From CBDUEF01 sp018063485 (GTDB taxonomy: Bacteria > Pseudomonadota > Alphaproteobacteria > Rhodobacterales > Rhodobacteraceae), in assembly GCA_037045435.1 (NCBI GenBank), contig JBAOID010000037.1:124001-188000 (forward strand): a DNA stretch of 64,000 nucleotides, given 5' to 3'. The position numbers were made by a program, and so were the translations under genes. This document shows positions 45,762 through 55,697 of the stretch, one piece after another (positions within the stretch are counted from its first letter, which is position 1; each line of letters begins with the position of its first letter). The notes beneath the pieces are model-generated. The model did no database searches. It saw only the letters and a program-made list of their open reading frames with translations, and was not told the origin of the DNA.

Positions 45762-46395
45762 CTATTCCTTGAAATACCGACTGTCCTTGATTTGCTCCCA
45801 CGCCCAGACCACCTCTTGCAGGCGTTCCTCGTCGGAACGATCCCCGGCGTTCATGTCAGGGTGGAGGTCTTTGACCAGCCCTTTGTATTGCTTGCGAATT
45901 TCGGTCTTGGTCCAGGTGTCGCGCACATCAAGGATCTCGACCGCCTTGCGTTCGGTTGCGGGCAGTTTGCGGGTGGCATTCGACACCGGCTTGCCCGGAT
46001 TCTCGGGTGGCATTGCGGCCCAGAATTTGCAGCGGATCGTCAACGCCAAGACGCTGCCACGCGCGGCCATCGTCTTTTTTCGAGAAGGGTTTGGTCTCAC
46101 GCTCCCACAAGCGGTCCTTTTCCAGCAGTTTTTGAAACTCCTCATCCGTGGCGGTGCCAAAGAAATTCCATTTCAGATTATATTCGCGGATGTGATCGCG
46201 GCAAAACCAGAAATATTCATCCAGAAGGTCGGGTGATTTCGGTGCGCGATAGGCGGCTTTTTCGGTACAACCGGGGAAATCACAGGCTTTGGTAGAGGTC
46301 TCAAAGGCCCCGGACATCCCCCGGCGGGTGGTTTTGCGCTTGGCCTTATCGGAGGAAACCCGCAGGTCAAACTCGAAGGGGGAACGATTGGTCAT
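45762..46395 (-). CDS. J-domain (DnaJ-like) protein, frameshifted
   Basis: Co-chaperone-like protein of about 210 residues when repaired. It starts at ATG 46395 (MTNRSPFEFDLRVSSDKAKRK) with a cysteine/histidine pattern (CDFPGCTEKAAYRAP, FCRDHIREYN), and ends in a J domain: AVEILDVRDTWTKTEIRKQY, LVKDLHPDMNAGD with the HPD motif, and AWEQIKDSRYF. Near 46005-46007 an extra base in a G3 run (C3 on the coding strand) breaks the frame between ILGRNAT and ENPGKPVSNATRK. It is divergent from bolA, a common alphaproteobacterial pairing. Confidence 0.85.
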
Positions 46396-46468
46396 ATAAC
46401 GGGCCTTTCCGACTCGGGGCCATGAGTTTAGGGGTTTATGCGGCAGATAGAAGGGGGCTTGCGATAAA

Positions 46469-46720
46469 ATGAGCGTGGCAGAGGACATGAAAACCCGGCT
46501 TGAGGCGGCGTTTCGCCCGGAACGGCTGGAAATCCGCAATGACAGTGCCAAGCACAAGGGGCATGGCGGTGATGACGGCTCGGGCGAGAGCCATTTTCAC
46601 ATTGTCATTCGCGCCCAAACCCTGAGTGCCTTGCCTCGGGTGGCAAGGCATCGGGCGGTGCATGCGGCGCTGGGGGATCTGAACACCCGCGTTCATGCCA
46701 TCGGGCTGGACCTAGGCTGA
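46469..46720 (+). CDS. bolA: BolA family protein
   Basis: Small protein of 83 residues with the BolA fold: MKTRLEAAFRPERLEIRNDS, then ESHFHIVIRAQTLSALPRVARHRAVHAAL, containing the conserved His and the class signature near RVARHR. BolA proteins partner monothiol glutaredoxins in iron-sulfur and iron control. It is divergent from the J-domain gene and its stop overlaps the end of glcB by nine bases. Confidence 0.88.
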   Translation: MSVAEDMKTRLEAAFRPERLEIRNDSAKHKGHGGDDGSGESHFHIVIRAQTLSALPRVARHRAVHAALGDLNTRVHAIGLDLG

Positions 46721-48867
46721 ACGCAGTGCCTTCAGTTCCAGCCTGCGGGCGTGCAGTACCGGTTCGGTATAGCCCGAAGGTTGCACCCGGCCCTTGAACA
46801 CCAGATCGCAGGCGGCAAGATAGGCGATACCGTCAAAACCCTTGGCCATCGGTTGATAGAGCGGATCGCCTGCGTTCTGACGATCGACCACCTCGGCCAT
46901 TTTCTGCATCGCGGCTTGCACCTGATTGGTAGAAACCACGCCGTGATGCAGCCAGTTGGCGATATGCTGCGCCGAAATGCGGCAGGTGGCGCGGTCTTCC
47001 ATCAGGCCGACATCATGGATATCGGGCACCTTGGAACAGCCGACGCCCTGATCAATCCAGCGCACCACATAGCCAAGGATGCCTTGGGCGTTGTTTTCCA
47101 CCTCGGCCATCACTTGGGCTTCGGTCCACAGCCGATAGCTGGCCAGCGGAATATCAAGGATGGTTTCGACATTGCTGCGCCGCCCGCCCTTTTTCAGCCG
47201 GTCCTGCACGGCGAAAACGTCGATCTTGTGGTAATGCAAGGCGTGCAGAATGGCGGCGGTGGGTGAGGGCACCCAGGCGCAATTGGCCCCGGCCTTGGGG
47301 TGATCAATCTTTTGTTCCAGCATCGCCGCCATCAGATCGGGGGCGGCCCACATGCCCTTGCCGATCTGAGCGCGGCCCTGAAGCCCACATTCCAGCCCGA
47401 TATCGACATTCTGGTTTTCATAAGCGCCGATCCAGTTCTTGCGCTTGATGAAATCCTTGCGGCTGAACGGGTCCTGCCTCCATCGAAGTGTGAATCTCAT
47501 CACCCGTGCGGTCAAGAAAGCCGGTGTTGATAAACGCCAGCCGCGATTTCGCGGCGCGAATGCAGGATTTGAGGTTGACCGTGGTGCGGCGTTCCTCATC
47601 CATCACACCGATTTTCACGGTGTCTTTCGGCAGGCCCAGCATTTGTTCGACCATATCGAAGGTTTCGACGGCGAAAGCCACCTCTTGCGGCCCGTGCATT
47701 TTCGGCTTGACCACATAGACCGAGCCCATGGTCGCATTGCGCAAGCCGTTGGTTTTCTTCAGATCATGCATCGCAATCATGGTGGTGATGGCGGCGTCCA
47801 TCAGGCCCTCGTAGATCTCGGACCCGTCGGGCAACAAGATCGCGGGGTTGGTCATCAGGTGGCCGACGTTGCGGATCCACAGCAGAGCCCGGCCTTTCAG
47901 CGACAACGGGCTGCCATCGGGGGCCGTGAAGTCGCGGTCCGGGTTCAGGCGGCGCTGAATGGTCTTGCCATTCTTTTCCAGATCGGCGGACAGATCGCCC
48001 TGCATCACCCCCAGCCAGTTGGCATAGGCCAGGGTTTTGTCCTCGCCATCGACGCAGGCGACGGAATCCTCGCAATCCATGATCGCGGAAAGCGCGGATT
48101 CCAGCACGATATCGGCCAGACAGGCCTGATCGCGGCTGCCGATGAAATGGGCGCGGTCGAACACCAGTTCGACGTGCAGGCCGTGGTTGACCAGCAGCAC
48201 CGAGTCCGGGGCCTTGGGATTGCCTTTGTAACCTGCGAATTTCGCCGGCGTGATCAGCGGCATGTCATCGACCAGAAGTGCGCCGTTGATCACCTGATAG
48301 CGGCGCACATCAGCGTGCGATGCGCCCGCAATCGGGAAGGCCTCATCCAGAAACACCCGCGCACGGGCGACAACGCGTGCGCCGCGGCCACGGTCATAGC
48401 CGCCAGCAGGGGCGGGGGTGCCCATGGCATCAGTGCCGTAAAACGCATCGTATAGACTGCCCCAGCGGGCATTGGCGGCGTTCAGAACATAGCGGGCATT
48501 GGTGATCGGCACCACCAGTTGCGGCCCGGCGACCGCTGCGATTTCGGGATCGACATTGGCGGTGTCGATCTGGAAATCCGGGCCTTCGGGCAGCAGATAG
48601 CCGATGTTCTCCAGCATCGACTTATAGGCGACGGGATCATGCGGTGCGTCGCGGTGGGCGATGTGCCAGGTGTCGATACTTGGCCTGCAAATCCGCGCGC
48701 TTTTGCAGCAGGGCGCGGTTTTTCGGGCCTTGGGTGGTGGCAAGATCTGCCAGACCGGACCAAAAGGCATCGGCGGTGATCCCGGTGCCGGGCAGGGCGC
48801 GGGTCTCGATGAAATCGGCCAGAAGGCGATCAACCTGCAAGCCGTGGCGGGTGATGCGATGTGTCAT
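46712..48867 (-). CDS. glcB: Malate synthase G (two frameshifts)
   Basis: Condenses glyoxylate and acetyl-CoA to malate in the glyoxylate cycle. From ATG 48867 (MTHRITRHGLQVDRLLAD) to 46712 the repaired protein has about 717 residues, as expected for malate synthase G. Signatures: EDSVACVDGEDK, GRALLWIRNVGHLMTNPA, ERRTTVNLKSCIRAAKSRLAFINTGFLDRTGDE, and VPSPTAAILHALHYH. One extra base near 48679 and one in a G3 run at 47469-47471 break the frame; the pieces overlap cleanly. A RamB/ScfR-like regulator lies nearby. Confidence 0.93.
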
Positions 48868-49000
48868 GGGTCTCCAGGCCGTTGTGTATGCGATGGAACA
48901 CAAATAGCATATCAGCCCGCCGGGGCAAGTTTGCAGGGGCTGGATTTGCCGTGTTCTCACGAAAACACTTGTCGTGATGGCAAGGAAATCGCAGGGATTG

Positions 49001-49066
49001 TTAGCGGGTTGACTAAGTTTCTCTTTTCGAATCAGTGGAACAATGTTACTTAGCTATATGGCTAAG
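49001..49066. promoter_or_regulatory. Two TTAG-N8-CTAA operators upstream of the ArsR gene
   Basis: TTAG-N8-CTAA occurs at 49001-49016 and again at 49050-49065. The second sits in the near-perfect 18-base palindrome CTTAGC TATATG GCTAAG (49049-49066). The first overlaps TTGACT (49009-49014), a -35-like element. The second covers the possible start codons of the ArsR gene. This is the expected layout for autorepression of an ArsR-AHSA1 operon. No confident -10 box was found. Confidence 0.65.
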
Positions 49067-49408
49067 CATGATCCTGATCTCTCCCTGATCTTTCAGGCGC
49101 TGTCTGACCCGACCCGTCGCGCCATGTTGGCGCAAATGGGCGGCGGGGCGGCGGTGCCGGTTTCCGAATTGGCGCGACCGACCGGATTGGCGCTACCCAC
49201 AGTGCTGCGACACTTGTCTATTCTTGAGGAGGCCGCGCTGATCTCGTCGGAAAAGACCGGCAGAACCCGCATGTGCCGCGCGCGGCCAGAAACCCTGACC
49301 GCCACGGTTGAATGGCTGGCGGCCCAACGCGCCGATTGGGAGGCGCGAACCGACCGGCTGCAAGCCTATGTTGCAACTTTGTTGAAAGTGAAACCCGATG
49401 GAAATTGA
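49043..49408 (+). CDS. ArsR-family transcriptional regulator
   Basis: Winged-helix regulator of 121 residues: LSLIFQALSDPTRRAMLAQMG, the recognition helix region GLALPTVLRHLSILEEAALISSEKTGRTRMC. It lacks the metal-binding CxC of ArsR/SmtB, so it is of the AHSA1-associated SdpR-like type. ATG 49043 and ATG 49058 are both possible; the second gives MAKHDPDLS. The gene overlaps the following SRPBCC gene by 11 bases. Confidence 0.85.
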   Translation: MLLSYMAKHDPDLSLIFQALSDPTRRAMLAQMGGGAAVPVSELARPTGLALPTVLRHLSILEEAALISSEKTGRTRMCRARPETLTATVEWLAAQRADWEARTDRLQAYVATLLKVKPDGN

Positions 49409-49865
49409 CCCCGAGCTTGATCTTGTGCTGACCCGCACCATCAATGCCCCGCGTGAGTTGCTGTATAGCTGCTGGACCACGCCCGAGCATTTGAAGAACT
49501 TTTTCGTGCCCAAACCGCATAAGGTGACCGCCTGCACCCTTGATGTGCGCGCGGGCGGGGCCTGCAACACGACTTTTGATGTCGAGGGCACCATCATGGA
49601 AAACAACGGGGTCTATCTTGAAATTATTCCGAATGAAAAGATAGTTTTTACCGATACTTATACCGAAGGTTGGAAGCCTGCGCCCGAGCCGTTCATGACG
49701 GCGATCATCCTGTTCGAGGATTTGGGGAACGGGCGCACGAAATACACAGCAATTGCGCGCCATCGCAACAAAGAGACTGCCGAATCCCACAAGAAAATGG
49801 GGTTTTATGACGGTTGGGGAACGGTCGTGGATCAGTTGGAAGCCTATGCGCAGGGGGTGAAATGA
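49398..49865 (+). CDS. SRPBCC (AHSA1-like) domain protein
   Basis: A 155-residue protein with the AHSA1/START fold: VLTRTINAPRELLYSCWTTPEHLKNFFVP at the N-terminus, then GGACNTTFDVEG, the typical INAPxELVWxxWT pattern and a C-terminal helix GFYDGWGTVVDQLEAYAQG. Ligand unknown. It is second in the ArsR operon and overlaps the next SRPBCC gene by four bases. Confidence 0.85.
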   Translation: MEIDPELDLVLTRTINAPRELLYSCWTTPEHLKNFFVPKPHKVTACTLDVRAGGACNTTFDVEGTIMENNGVYLEIIPNEKIVFTDTYTEGWKPAPEPFMTAIILFEDLGNGRTKYTAIARHRNKETAESHKKMGFYDGWGTVVDQLEAYAQGVK

Positions 49866-50308
49866 TGCAAGATCGCCAAATCGTTCTGACCCGATTGATG
49901 GCGGCACCGCTTGCCATGGTTTGGCGCTGCTGGACCGATCCAGAAATTCTGCCGCTTTGGTTTGGCCCCGAGGGATATCACTGTATTACCAAGGAGATAG
50001 ATCTTCGCGAGGGTGGTCAATGGCAGTTTGACATGATCGGGCCAGAGGGCAAGGTGTGGGTGAACCGGCATCGCTATACGCTTTGGTTGCCCGAAAAACG
50101 GTTGGAGTTTCTGATGGACGACGGTGACGACGCCGACGTACCGATGCGGGTTGTGGTGGAACTCACGGCCGAAGCGGGCGGCACGCGGATCACCCAGACC
50201 ATGACCTTCCCGACGGTTGCCCATTGTCAAGCCGCCCGCGACTTTGGCGCTGAACGGCTGGGTCTGACCACTTTGGCAAAACTTGAGGCAATGGCGCTGT
50301 CGCAATAG
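49862..50308 (+). CDS. Second SRPBCC (AHSA1-like) domain protein
   Basis: 148 residues from ATG 49862 (ATGA overlap with the preceding stop). It begins IVLTRLMAAPLAMVWRCWTDPEILPLWFGPEG and ends in an AHSA1 helix, with LREGGQWQFDMIGPEG between. It is a paralogue of the gene before it. Together with ArsR this is the common ArsR-AHSA1-AHSA1 set. Ligand and function unknown. Confidence 0.85.
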   Translation: MMQDRQIVLTRLMAAPLAMVWRCWTDPEILPLWFGPEGYHCITKEIDLREGGQWQFDMIGPEGKVWVNRHRYTLWLPEKRLEFLMDDGDDADVPMRVVVELTAEAGGTRITQTMTFPTVAHCQAARDFGAERLGLTTLAKLEAMALSQ

Positions 50309-50368
50309 ATGTTGGCTCTTGTGCCGGGCGGGGTTTCGCGAAACCTTGGCCGGCAAAAGGAGATCGAT

Positions 50369-52891
50369 ATGACCGCCCATGATCCGCGCAGCGTGCATCT
50401 TGCCCAATATCAGCCGTTCAGCCATAGGCTTGAAAAGGTAGAACTGACATTTCAACTGCATCCCACCGCCACGCGGGTGCGGGCGGCGCTGCATCTGGTG
50501 CCAGAACCGGGGCAGCGCGAGATCAGGCTGCACGGCGAAGGGCTGCACTTGATTGACGCCGCCGTTGATGGGCAAAGCGTTGCGGCCAGCCCTGATGAGA
50601 CCGGACTGACCCTGAGCGATTTGCCCGAGCGGCCTTTTGTGCTGACCACCGAAGTCGAAATCTCACCGCAAACCAATACGGCGCTTGAGGGGCTTTACAT
50701 GTCTAACGGTATGTATTGCACCCAATGCGAGGCCGAGGGCTTTCGCAAGATCACCTATTATCCCGACCGCCCGGATGTGATGGCGCGGTTTCAGGTGAAG
50801 ATTGAAAGCGATCTGCCGGTGCTGCTGTCGAACGGCAATCCGATGGGCGCGCGCGGGCAATGGGATGATCCCTGGCCAAAACCGGCCTATCTGTTTGCGC
50901 TGGTGGCGGGCGATCTGGTGGCGCATTCGGATCAGTTCACCACGATGTCGGGGCGCAAGGTGGCGCTGAACATCTGGGTGCGCCGGGGCGATGAAACCCT
51001 GTGCGCCTATGCGATGGATGCGCTGAAACGCTCGATGCGCTGGGATGAGACCGAATATGGACGCGAATACGACTTGGATATTTTCAACATTGTGGCCGTT
51101 GATGACTTCAATATGGGCGCGATGGAGAACAAGGGCTTGAACATTTTCAACTCTCGCTATGTTTTGGCCAGTGCTGAAACCGCGACGGACGATGATTTCG
51201 CCCGCATCGAATCCATCATCGCACATGAATATTTCCACAACTGGACCGGCAACCGGATCACCTGCCGCGATTGGTTCCAACTGTGCCTGAAGGAGGGGCT
51301 GACAGTGTTTCGTGACCAGCAGTTTTCCGGTGACATGCGCAGTCCCGCCGTCAAGAGGATCGAGGATGTGCTGATGCTGCGCGCGCGCCAGTTTCGCGAA
51401 GATGGCGGGCCATTGGCGCATCCGGTGCGACCTGATCATTACATCGAGATCAACAATTTCTATACTGCGACCGTCTATGAAAAGGGCGCGGAAGTGATCG
51501 GGATGCTGAAAACGCTGGTCGGCGATGCAGGGTATCGGGCGGCGCTCGATCTCTATTTTGAGCGCCACGACGGTGAGGCCGCAACGATCGAGGATTGGTT
51601 GAAGGTGTTCGAGGATGCCACCGGGCGCGATCTGACGCAGTTCAAGCGCTGGTATACCGATGCCGGAACCCCGCGGGTGAAAGTGTCGGAAAGCTGGGAC
51701 GCCGGGCGCTATGAATTGACGCTGGAACAGGTCAATCCATTGGGGCAGGGCGGGGCCAAGGTGATTCCCGTGGCCGTTGGGTTGTTGAACCCGAATGGCG
51801 ATGAGGTGGTGGGCACAAGGGTGCTTGAATTGACCGAAGCCCGGCAGAGTTTTGCCTTCGAGGGTTTGGCATCGCGGCCTATCCCTTCGATTTTGCGGGG
51901 CTTTTCGGCGCCGGTGATTTTGGAGCGCGCAGTTTCCAGTGCCGAACGTGCCTTCCTGTTGGCGCATGACACCGACCCGTTCAACCGCTGGGAATCGGGG
52001 CGGGCGCTGGCGAAAGAAACATTGGCGCGAATGGTGACCGATGGGGCCGAGCCTTCAGGCGATTTGCTGGAGGGGCTGTCGCTACTGGCCGCCGACAGTC
52101 GTCTTGATCCGGCGTTTCGCGCCCTAGTTCTACGCTTGCCCGGCGAGGATGACATGGCGGCGACCTTGTTCGCGGCGGGCCATGTGCCTGATCCCGCGGG
52201 CATTCATAACGCGCGCAAGCGGCTGTATCGGGCGCTGGCCAAGGCGATGCAGCCGCAATTGGCAGGGCTCTTGTCGGCAAATCATGTGCCGGGGGCCTAT
52301 GATCCGGCACAATCGGGGCCGCGCGCGCTGCGCCTGTCGGTGCTGGGTCTGATCGCGCAATTGGATGGCGGCGAGGCCGCGCGCCGGGCCTTTGCTGTGG
52401 CCGACAACATGACCGAAAGCTCTGGCGCGCTGGCCATTTTGCTGGAGATTGGCGCGGGAGCGGCGGAACTGGCTGCCTTTGCGAAGAAATGGGCACCCGA
52501 CCGGCTGGTGATGGATAAGTGGTTCGCGGTTCAGGTGGCTTTTGCCGAGCCGGACAGAGTTGCGTCTTTGGTTGAGGAGTTGACCGCAAGAGCGGATTTT
52601 GATTGGAAAAATCCAAACAGATTCAGGTCGGTGATCGGCGCCCTTACCGGCAATCACGCGGGCTTTCACCACGCTTCGGGGGCGGGCTATCGCCTGCTGA
52701 CCGATTGGCTGCTGCGGCTGGATCCGTTGAATCCGCAGACGGCGGCGCGGATGTCGACGGCCTTTGAGACGATGCCACGCTATGATGCGGATCGTCAGGC
52801 GATGATGCGGACGCAGTTGGAGCGGATGCTGGCCAGCAAGGGGCTGAGCCGGGATCTAAGCGAGATGGCCGGGCGGATGCTGAAAGCCTAG
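50369..52891 (+). CDS. pepN: Aminopeptidase N
   Basis: Zinc M1 metallopeptidase removing N-terminal residues in the cytoplasm. From ATG 50369, preceded by AAAGGAGATCGAT, 840 residues. The exopeptidase motif GAMENKGLNIF, the zinc site HEYFHN at about 286-290 with the third ligand Glu about 309 (KEGLTVF), and the catalytic domain end are intact. An all-helical C-terminal domain follows. It is an ordinary E. coli-like PepN. The stop overlaps the convergent transglycosylase gene by four bases. Confidence 0.95.
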   Translation: MTAHDPRSVHLAQYQPFSHRLEKVELTFQLHPTATRVRAALHLVPEPGQREIRLHGEGLHLIDAAVDGQSVAASPDETGLTLSDLPERPFVLTTEVEISPQTNTALEGLYMSNGMYCTQCEAEGFRKITYYPDRPDVMARFQVKIESDLPVLLSNGNPMGARGQWDDPWPKPAYLFALVAGDLVAHSDQFTTMSGRKVALNIWVRRGDETLCAYAMDALKRSMRWDETEYGREYDLDIFNIVAVDDFNMGAMENKGLNIFNSRYVLASAETATDDDFARIESIIAHEYFHNWTGNRITCRDWFQLCLKEGLTVFRDQQFSGDMRSPAVKRIEDVLMLRARQFREDGGPLAHPVRPDHYIEINNFYTATVYEKGAEVIGMLKTLVGDAGYRAALDLYFERHDGEAATIEDWLKVFEDATGRDLTQFKRWYTDAGTPRVKVSESWDAGRYELTLEQVNPLGQGGAKVIPVAVGLLNPNGDEVVGTRVLELTEARQSFAFEGLASRPIPSILRGFSAPVILERAVSSAERAFLLAHDTDPFNRWESGRALAKETLARMVTDGAEPSGDLLEGLSLLAADSRLDPAFRALVLRLPGEDDMAATLFAAGHVPDPAGIHNARKRLYRALAKAMQPQLAGLLSANHVPGAYDPAQSGPRALRLSVLGLIAQLDGGEAARRAFAVADNMTESSGALAILLEIGAGAAELAAFAKKWAPDRLVMDKWFAVQVAFAEPDRVASLVEELTARADFDWKNPNRFRSVIGALTGNHAGFHHASGAGYRLLTDWLLRLDPLNPQTAARMSTAFETMPRYDADRQAMMRTQLERMLASKGLSRDLSEMAGRMLKA

Positions 52892-53484
52892 CGGCAATAG
52901 CTTTGCGCCGAGGTCCATTTGGCAATCTCGGCGCGGGCCGATGCCTTGCGCAAAGGCATCCAGTCACGCCCAACGCCACGGTTGCCGCTTCCCGCGACCA
53001 CGCCGTCATTCCCAACCTGCGCTGCCACCATATCGACGGCGCATTCCAGATTGGCTCCGCCGTTCTTGAGGGTCGAGGCGGACCGCGCAGTGCAGCCACG
53101 ATTGGCGGCGCTCTTGGGCGAAATCTGCATGATGCCGATATAGCGCCCGCCTCCCCCCGAAGCCGCCGGGTTCCAGCCGCTTTCATATTTGGCCACCGCC
53201 GACAGCAACCCTGACCAGAAGGCGCGGCGATCTTCCACTGACGCCTTGGCATAGCCGGGGCAATAGCCTGCAATATCGTCTGGCACCTGTGACGCCAGCA
53301 CATCATCGCGCGCGGCGATGGCTGTCAGGCTGCGATGTGTCCATTCCGATGCTTCCGGGCGGTGATCCCAGCGCATCGCGGGTCGCGGGTGTCCAGCGGT
53401 TGACAGTGTGGTGCGAACATCGGGCTGATTTGCAGGAACACAAGCGGCAAGGCAGATCACAAGGGGCGCAAAACGAAGCGACAT
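52888..53484 (-). CDS. Lytic transglycosylase, lipoprotein
   Basis: From ATG 53484 (MSLRFAPLVICLAACVPANQ) 198 residues with a lipoprotein signal and lipobox LAAC. The rest has an SLT-like segment: AVAKYESGWNPAASGGGGRYIG with the catalytic Glu, IMQISPKSAANRGC, and a C-terminal YCR. It should anchor in the outer membrane and cleave glycan strands. The upstream frame is open much further but looks unlike coding. It shares an intergenic region with gatB, which is divergent. Confidence 0.8.
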   Translation of the reverse strand: MSLRFAPLVICLAACVPANQPDVRTTLSTAGHPRPAMRWDHRPEASEWTHRSLTAIAARDDVLASQVPDDIAGYCPGYAKASVEDRRAFWSGLLSAVAKYESGWNPAASGGGGRYIGIMQISPKSAANRGCTARSASTLKNGGANLECAVDMVAAQVGNDGVVAGSGNRGVGRDWMPLRKASARAEIAKWTSAQSYCR

Positions 53485-53663
53485 CAAACTCACATGGTTG
53501 CACCGAACTCCGTGGCCCGGCGCGCGCTTTTGGCAGCGCGAGCGGCTTTCTGGCAAGAAAAGCCTGCGGTTTGCCCGGCCAATCGGCAGATTTCCGCCGC
53601 GCTTGCCCTTGCCCCAAACGCGGTGCAACCCTAATAAGGGGCAAGTTTTCAATGAGGCACCCC

Positions 53664-55175
53664 ATGCTTGATCTGACCTATGAGACGCCGAAACCCAAGG
53701 TGATCGCCGGCGTAAAGCATGATTGGGAATTGGTGATCGGCATGGAAATCCATGCGCAGGTTGCCTCAAACTCCAAGCTGTTTTCGGGGGCCTCAACCCA
53801 AGTTGGGGCGGAACCCAATTCCAATGTGGCCTTTGTCGATGCCGCGATGCCGGGGATGTTGCCGGTGATCAACGAGTTCTGCGTGGAACAAGCGGTGCGC
53901 TCGGGGCTTGGCCTCAAGGCGCAGATCAACCTGCGCTCGGCCTTTGACCGCAAGAATTATTTCTACCCCGATCTGCCTCAGGGCTATCAGATTTCGCAGC
54001 TATATCACCCAATTGTCGGTGAGGGCGAGGTTCTGGTGGAACTGGCGCCGGGAATTGCGCGGCTGGTACGGATCGAGCGTATCCATCTTGAGCAGGACGC
54101 GGGCAAAAGCATCCATGACATGGACCCCACGATGTCTTTCGTTGATTTCAACCGAACCGGCGTGGCTTTGATGGAGATTGTCTCGCGCCCCGATATCCGC
54201 AGCCCCGAAGAGGCGACGGCCTATGTCACCAAACTGCGCCAGATCCTGCGCTATCTTGGCACTTGTGACGGCAATATGCAGAACGGCAATCTGCGCGCGG
54301 ATGTGAATGTCTCGGTCTGCCGGGTTGGGCAGTATGAGAAATATCAGGCGACGCAGGATTTCGCGCATCTGGGAACGCGCTGCGAGATCAAGAACATGAA
54401 CTCGATGCGGTTCATGACCCAAGCCATTGATCATGAGGCCCGCCGCCAGATCGCGATTCTGGAGGATGGCGGCGTGGTGCATCAGGAAACCCGGCTTTAT
54501 GACCCTGACAAGGGCGAAACCCGCTCGATGCGCTCCAAGGAAGAGGCGCATGATTACCGCTATTTCCCTTGCCCCGATCTGCTGCCCCTGGAGATCGAGC
54601 AAAGTTGGGTCGACGCGATTGCCGCTTCGATGCCCGAATTGCCTGATGCCAAGAAGGCGCGGTTCATGGGCGATTTCGGGCTGACCGATTATGACGCCAA
54701 TGTGCTGACCGCCGATCTGGAAAACGCGGCGTTTTTCGAGGATGTGGCCAAGGGCCGCGATGGCAAGCAGGCGGCGAATTGGGTGATCAACGAGCTGTTT
54801 GGCCGGTTGAACAAAGAGGGCAAAAGCGTGAGTGACAGTCCGGTGACGGCTGGGCAGTTGGGCGGTGTGCTGGATCTGATCGCCAAGGGCACCATTTCGG
54901 GCAAGATGGCGAAAGAGCTGTTCGAGATTGTCTGGGCCGAGGGTGGTGATCCCGCCGACGTGGCCGCTGCGCGCGGCATGAAGCAGGAAACCGATACCGG
55001 CGCGATTGAAGCGGCGCTGGATGCGCTGATTGCCGCGAATCCTGATCAGGTGGAAAAGGCACGGGTGAATGCCAAACTGGCCGGGTGGTTCACCGGCCAG
55101 GTGCTGAAATCAACCGGCGGCAAGGCCAACCCTGCGGTGGTCAATGCGATGGTGGCGCAAAAGCTGGGGCTGTAA
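53664..55175 (+). CDS. gatB: Aspartyl/glutamyl-tRNA(Asn/Gln) amidotransferase subunit B
   Basis: Subunit of GatCAB, which converts Glu-tRNA-Gln or Asp-tRNA-Asn to the amidated form. From ATG 53664 (MLDLTYETPKPKVIAG) 503 residues; an ATG 12 bases earlier is an alternative. Signatures: VIGMEIHAQVASNSKLFSG, FYPDLPQGYQISQLY, EQDAGKSIHD, NRTGVALMEIVSRPD, YRYFPCPDLLPLEI and the C-terminal YqeY-like helical tail. gatA and gatC are not in this window; the amidase at 6115 is not a convincing partner. Confidence 0.96.
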   Translation: MLDLTYETPKPKVIAGVKHDWELVIGMEIHAQVASNSKLFSGASTQVGAEPNSNVAFVDAAMPGMLPVINEFCVEQAVRSGLGLKAQINLRSAFDRKNYFYPDLPQGYQISQLYHPIVGEGEVLVELAPGIARLVRIERIHLEQDAGKSIHDMDPTMSFVDFNRTGVALMEIVSRPDIRSPEEATAYVTKLRQILRYLGTCDGNMQNGNLRADVNVSVCRVGQYEKYQATQDFAHLGTRCEIKNMNSMRFMTQAIDHEARRQIAILEDGGVVHQETRLYDPDKGETRSMRSKEEAHDYRYFPCPDLLPLEIEQSWVDAIAASMPELPDAKKARFMGDFGLTDYDANVLTADLENAAFFEDVAKGRDGKQAANWVINELFGRLNKEGKSVSDSPVTAGQLGGVLDLIAKGTISGKMAKELFEIVWAEGGDPADVAAARGMKQETDTGAIEAALDALIAANPDQVEKARVNAKLAGWFTGQVLKSTGGKANPAVVNAMVAQKLGL

Positions 55176-55325
55176 TTGCTAGCCGTTGCGGTGGCAGACT
55201 GCGACATCTCAAGAACTTGGGCTGTGGCGGATTTCCCCGGATATCAGTGTGAATGGCTGTTATGCCACTTGGCCTTGTGGGGCGAATGTTGCTAAACACT
55301 GGCTTGCCGTTCAGGAGATTGCCCG

Positions 55326-55697
55326 ATGCCCCGCTATGAATTCAAGGTGATCCCCGCCCCGCGCAAGGGCGAAAAGGCACGGGGGGTCAAATCCTTGGAA
55401 GATCGCTTCGCCCTGGCTTTGACTTTGGCGATGAACGAAATGGGGCGCGATGGCTGGGACTATGTGCGCTCGGACAGCCTGCCGGTGGATGAACGGGTGG
55501 GCTTTACCGGCTCCAAGACCACCTATCAGAACATGCTGGTGTTTCGGCGCGAAATTTCAGCGACTGTCGCACCAACGGACCGGGCGCTGTTGGTGGACCC
55601 TGTTTCAGTGCCGGCGCGCCGGATTGGCCCTGCCGAAATGCCAGCAGGACAGGCGCCACTTATCGGGTCCGCCAAGCCCGACCTTGCCGCCGAGTGA
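55326..55697 (+). CDS. DUF4177 domain protein
   Basis: Protein of 123 residues with a DUF4177-like N-terminus: YEFKVIPAPRKGEKARGV, ALTLAMNEMGRDGWDYVRSDSLP and NMLVFRRE, a strand-helix-strand unit where the 'WDYV' Trp and Phe are conserved. The last 35 residues are low-complexity. Function unknown. It ends one base before the convergent aminotransferase gene. Confidence 0.8.
   Translation: MPRYEFKVIPAPRKGEKARGVKSLEDRFALALTLAMNEMGRDGWDYVRSDSLPVDERVGFTGSKTTYQNMLVFRREISATVAPTDRALLVDPVSVPARRIGPAEMPAGQAPLIGSAKPDLAAE

Noticed and set aside
50663..51967. Large minus-strand frame of 434 codons
   Set aside because: Shadow of pepN, which has all its motifs on the plus strand.
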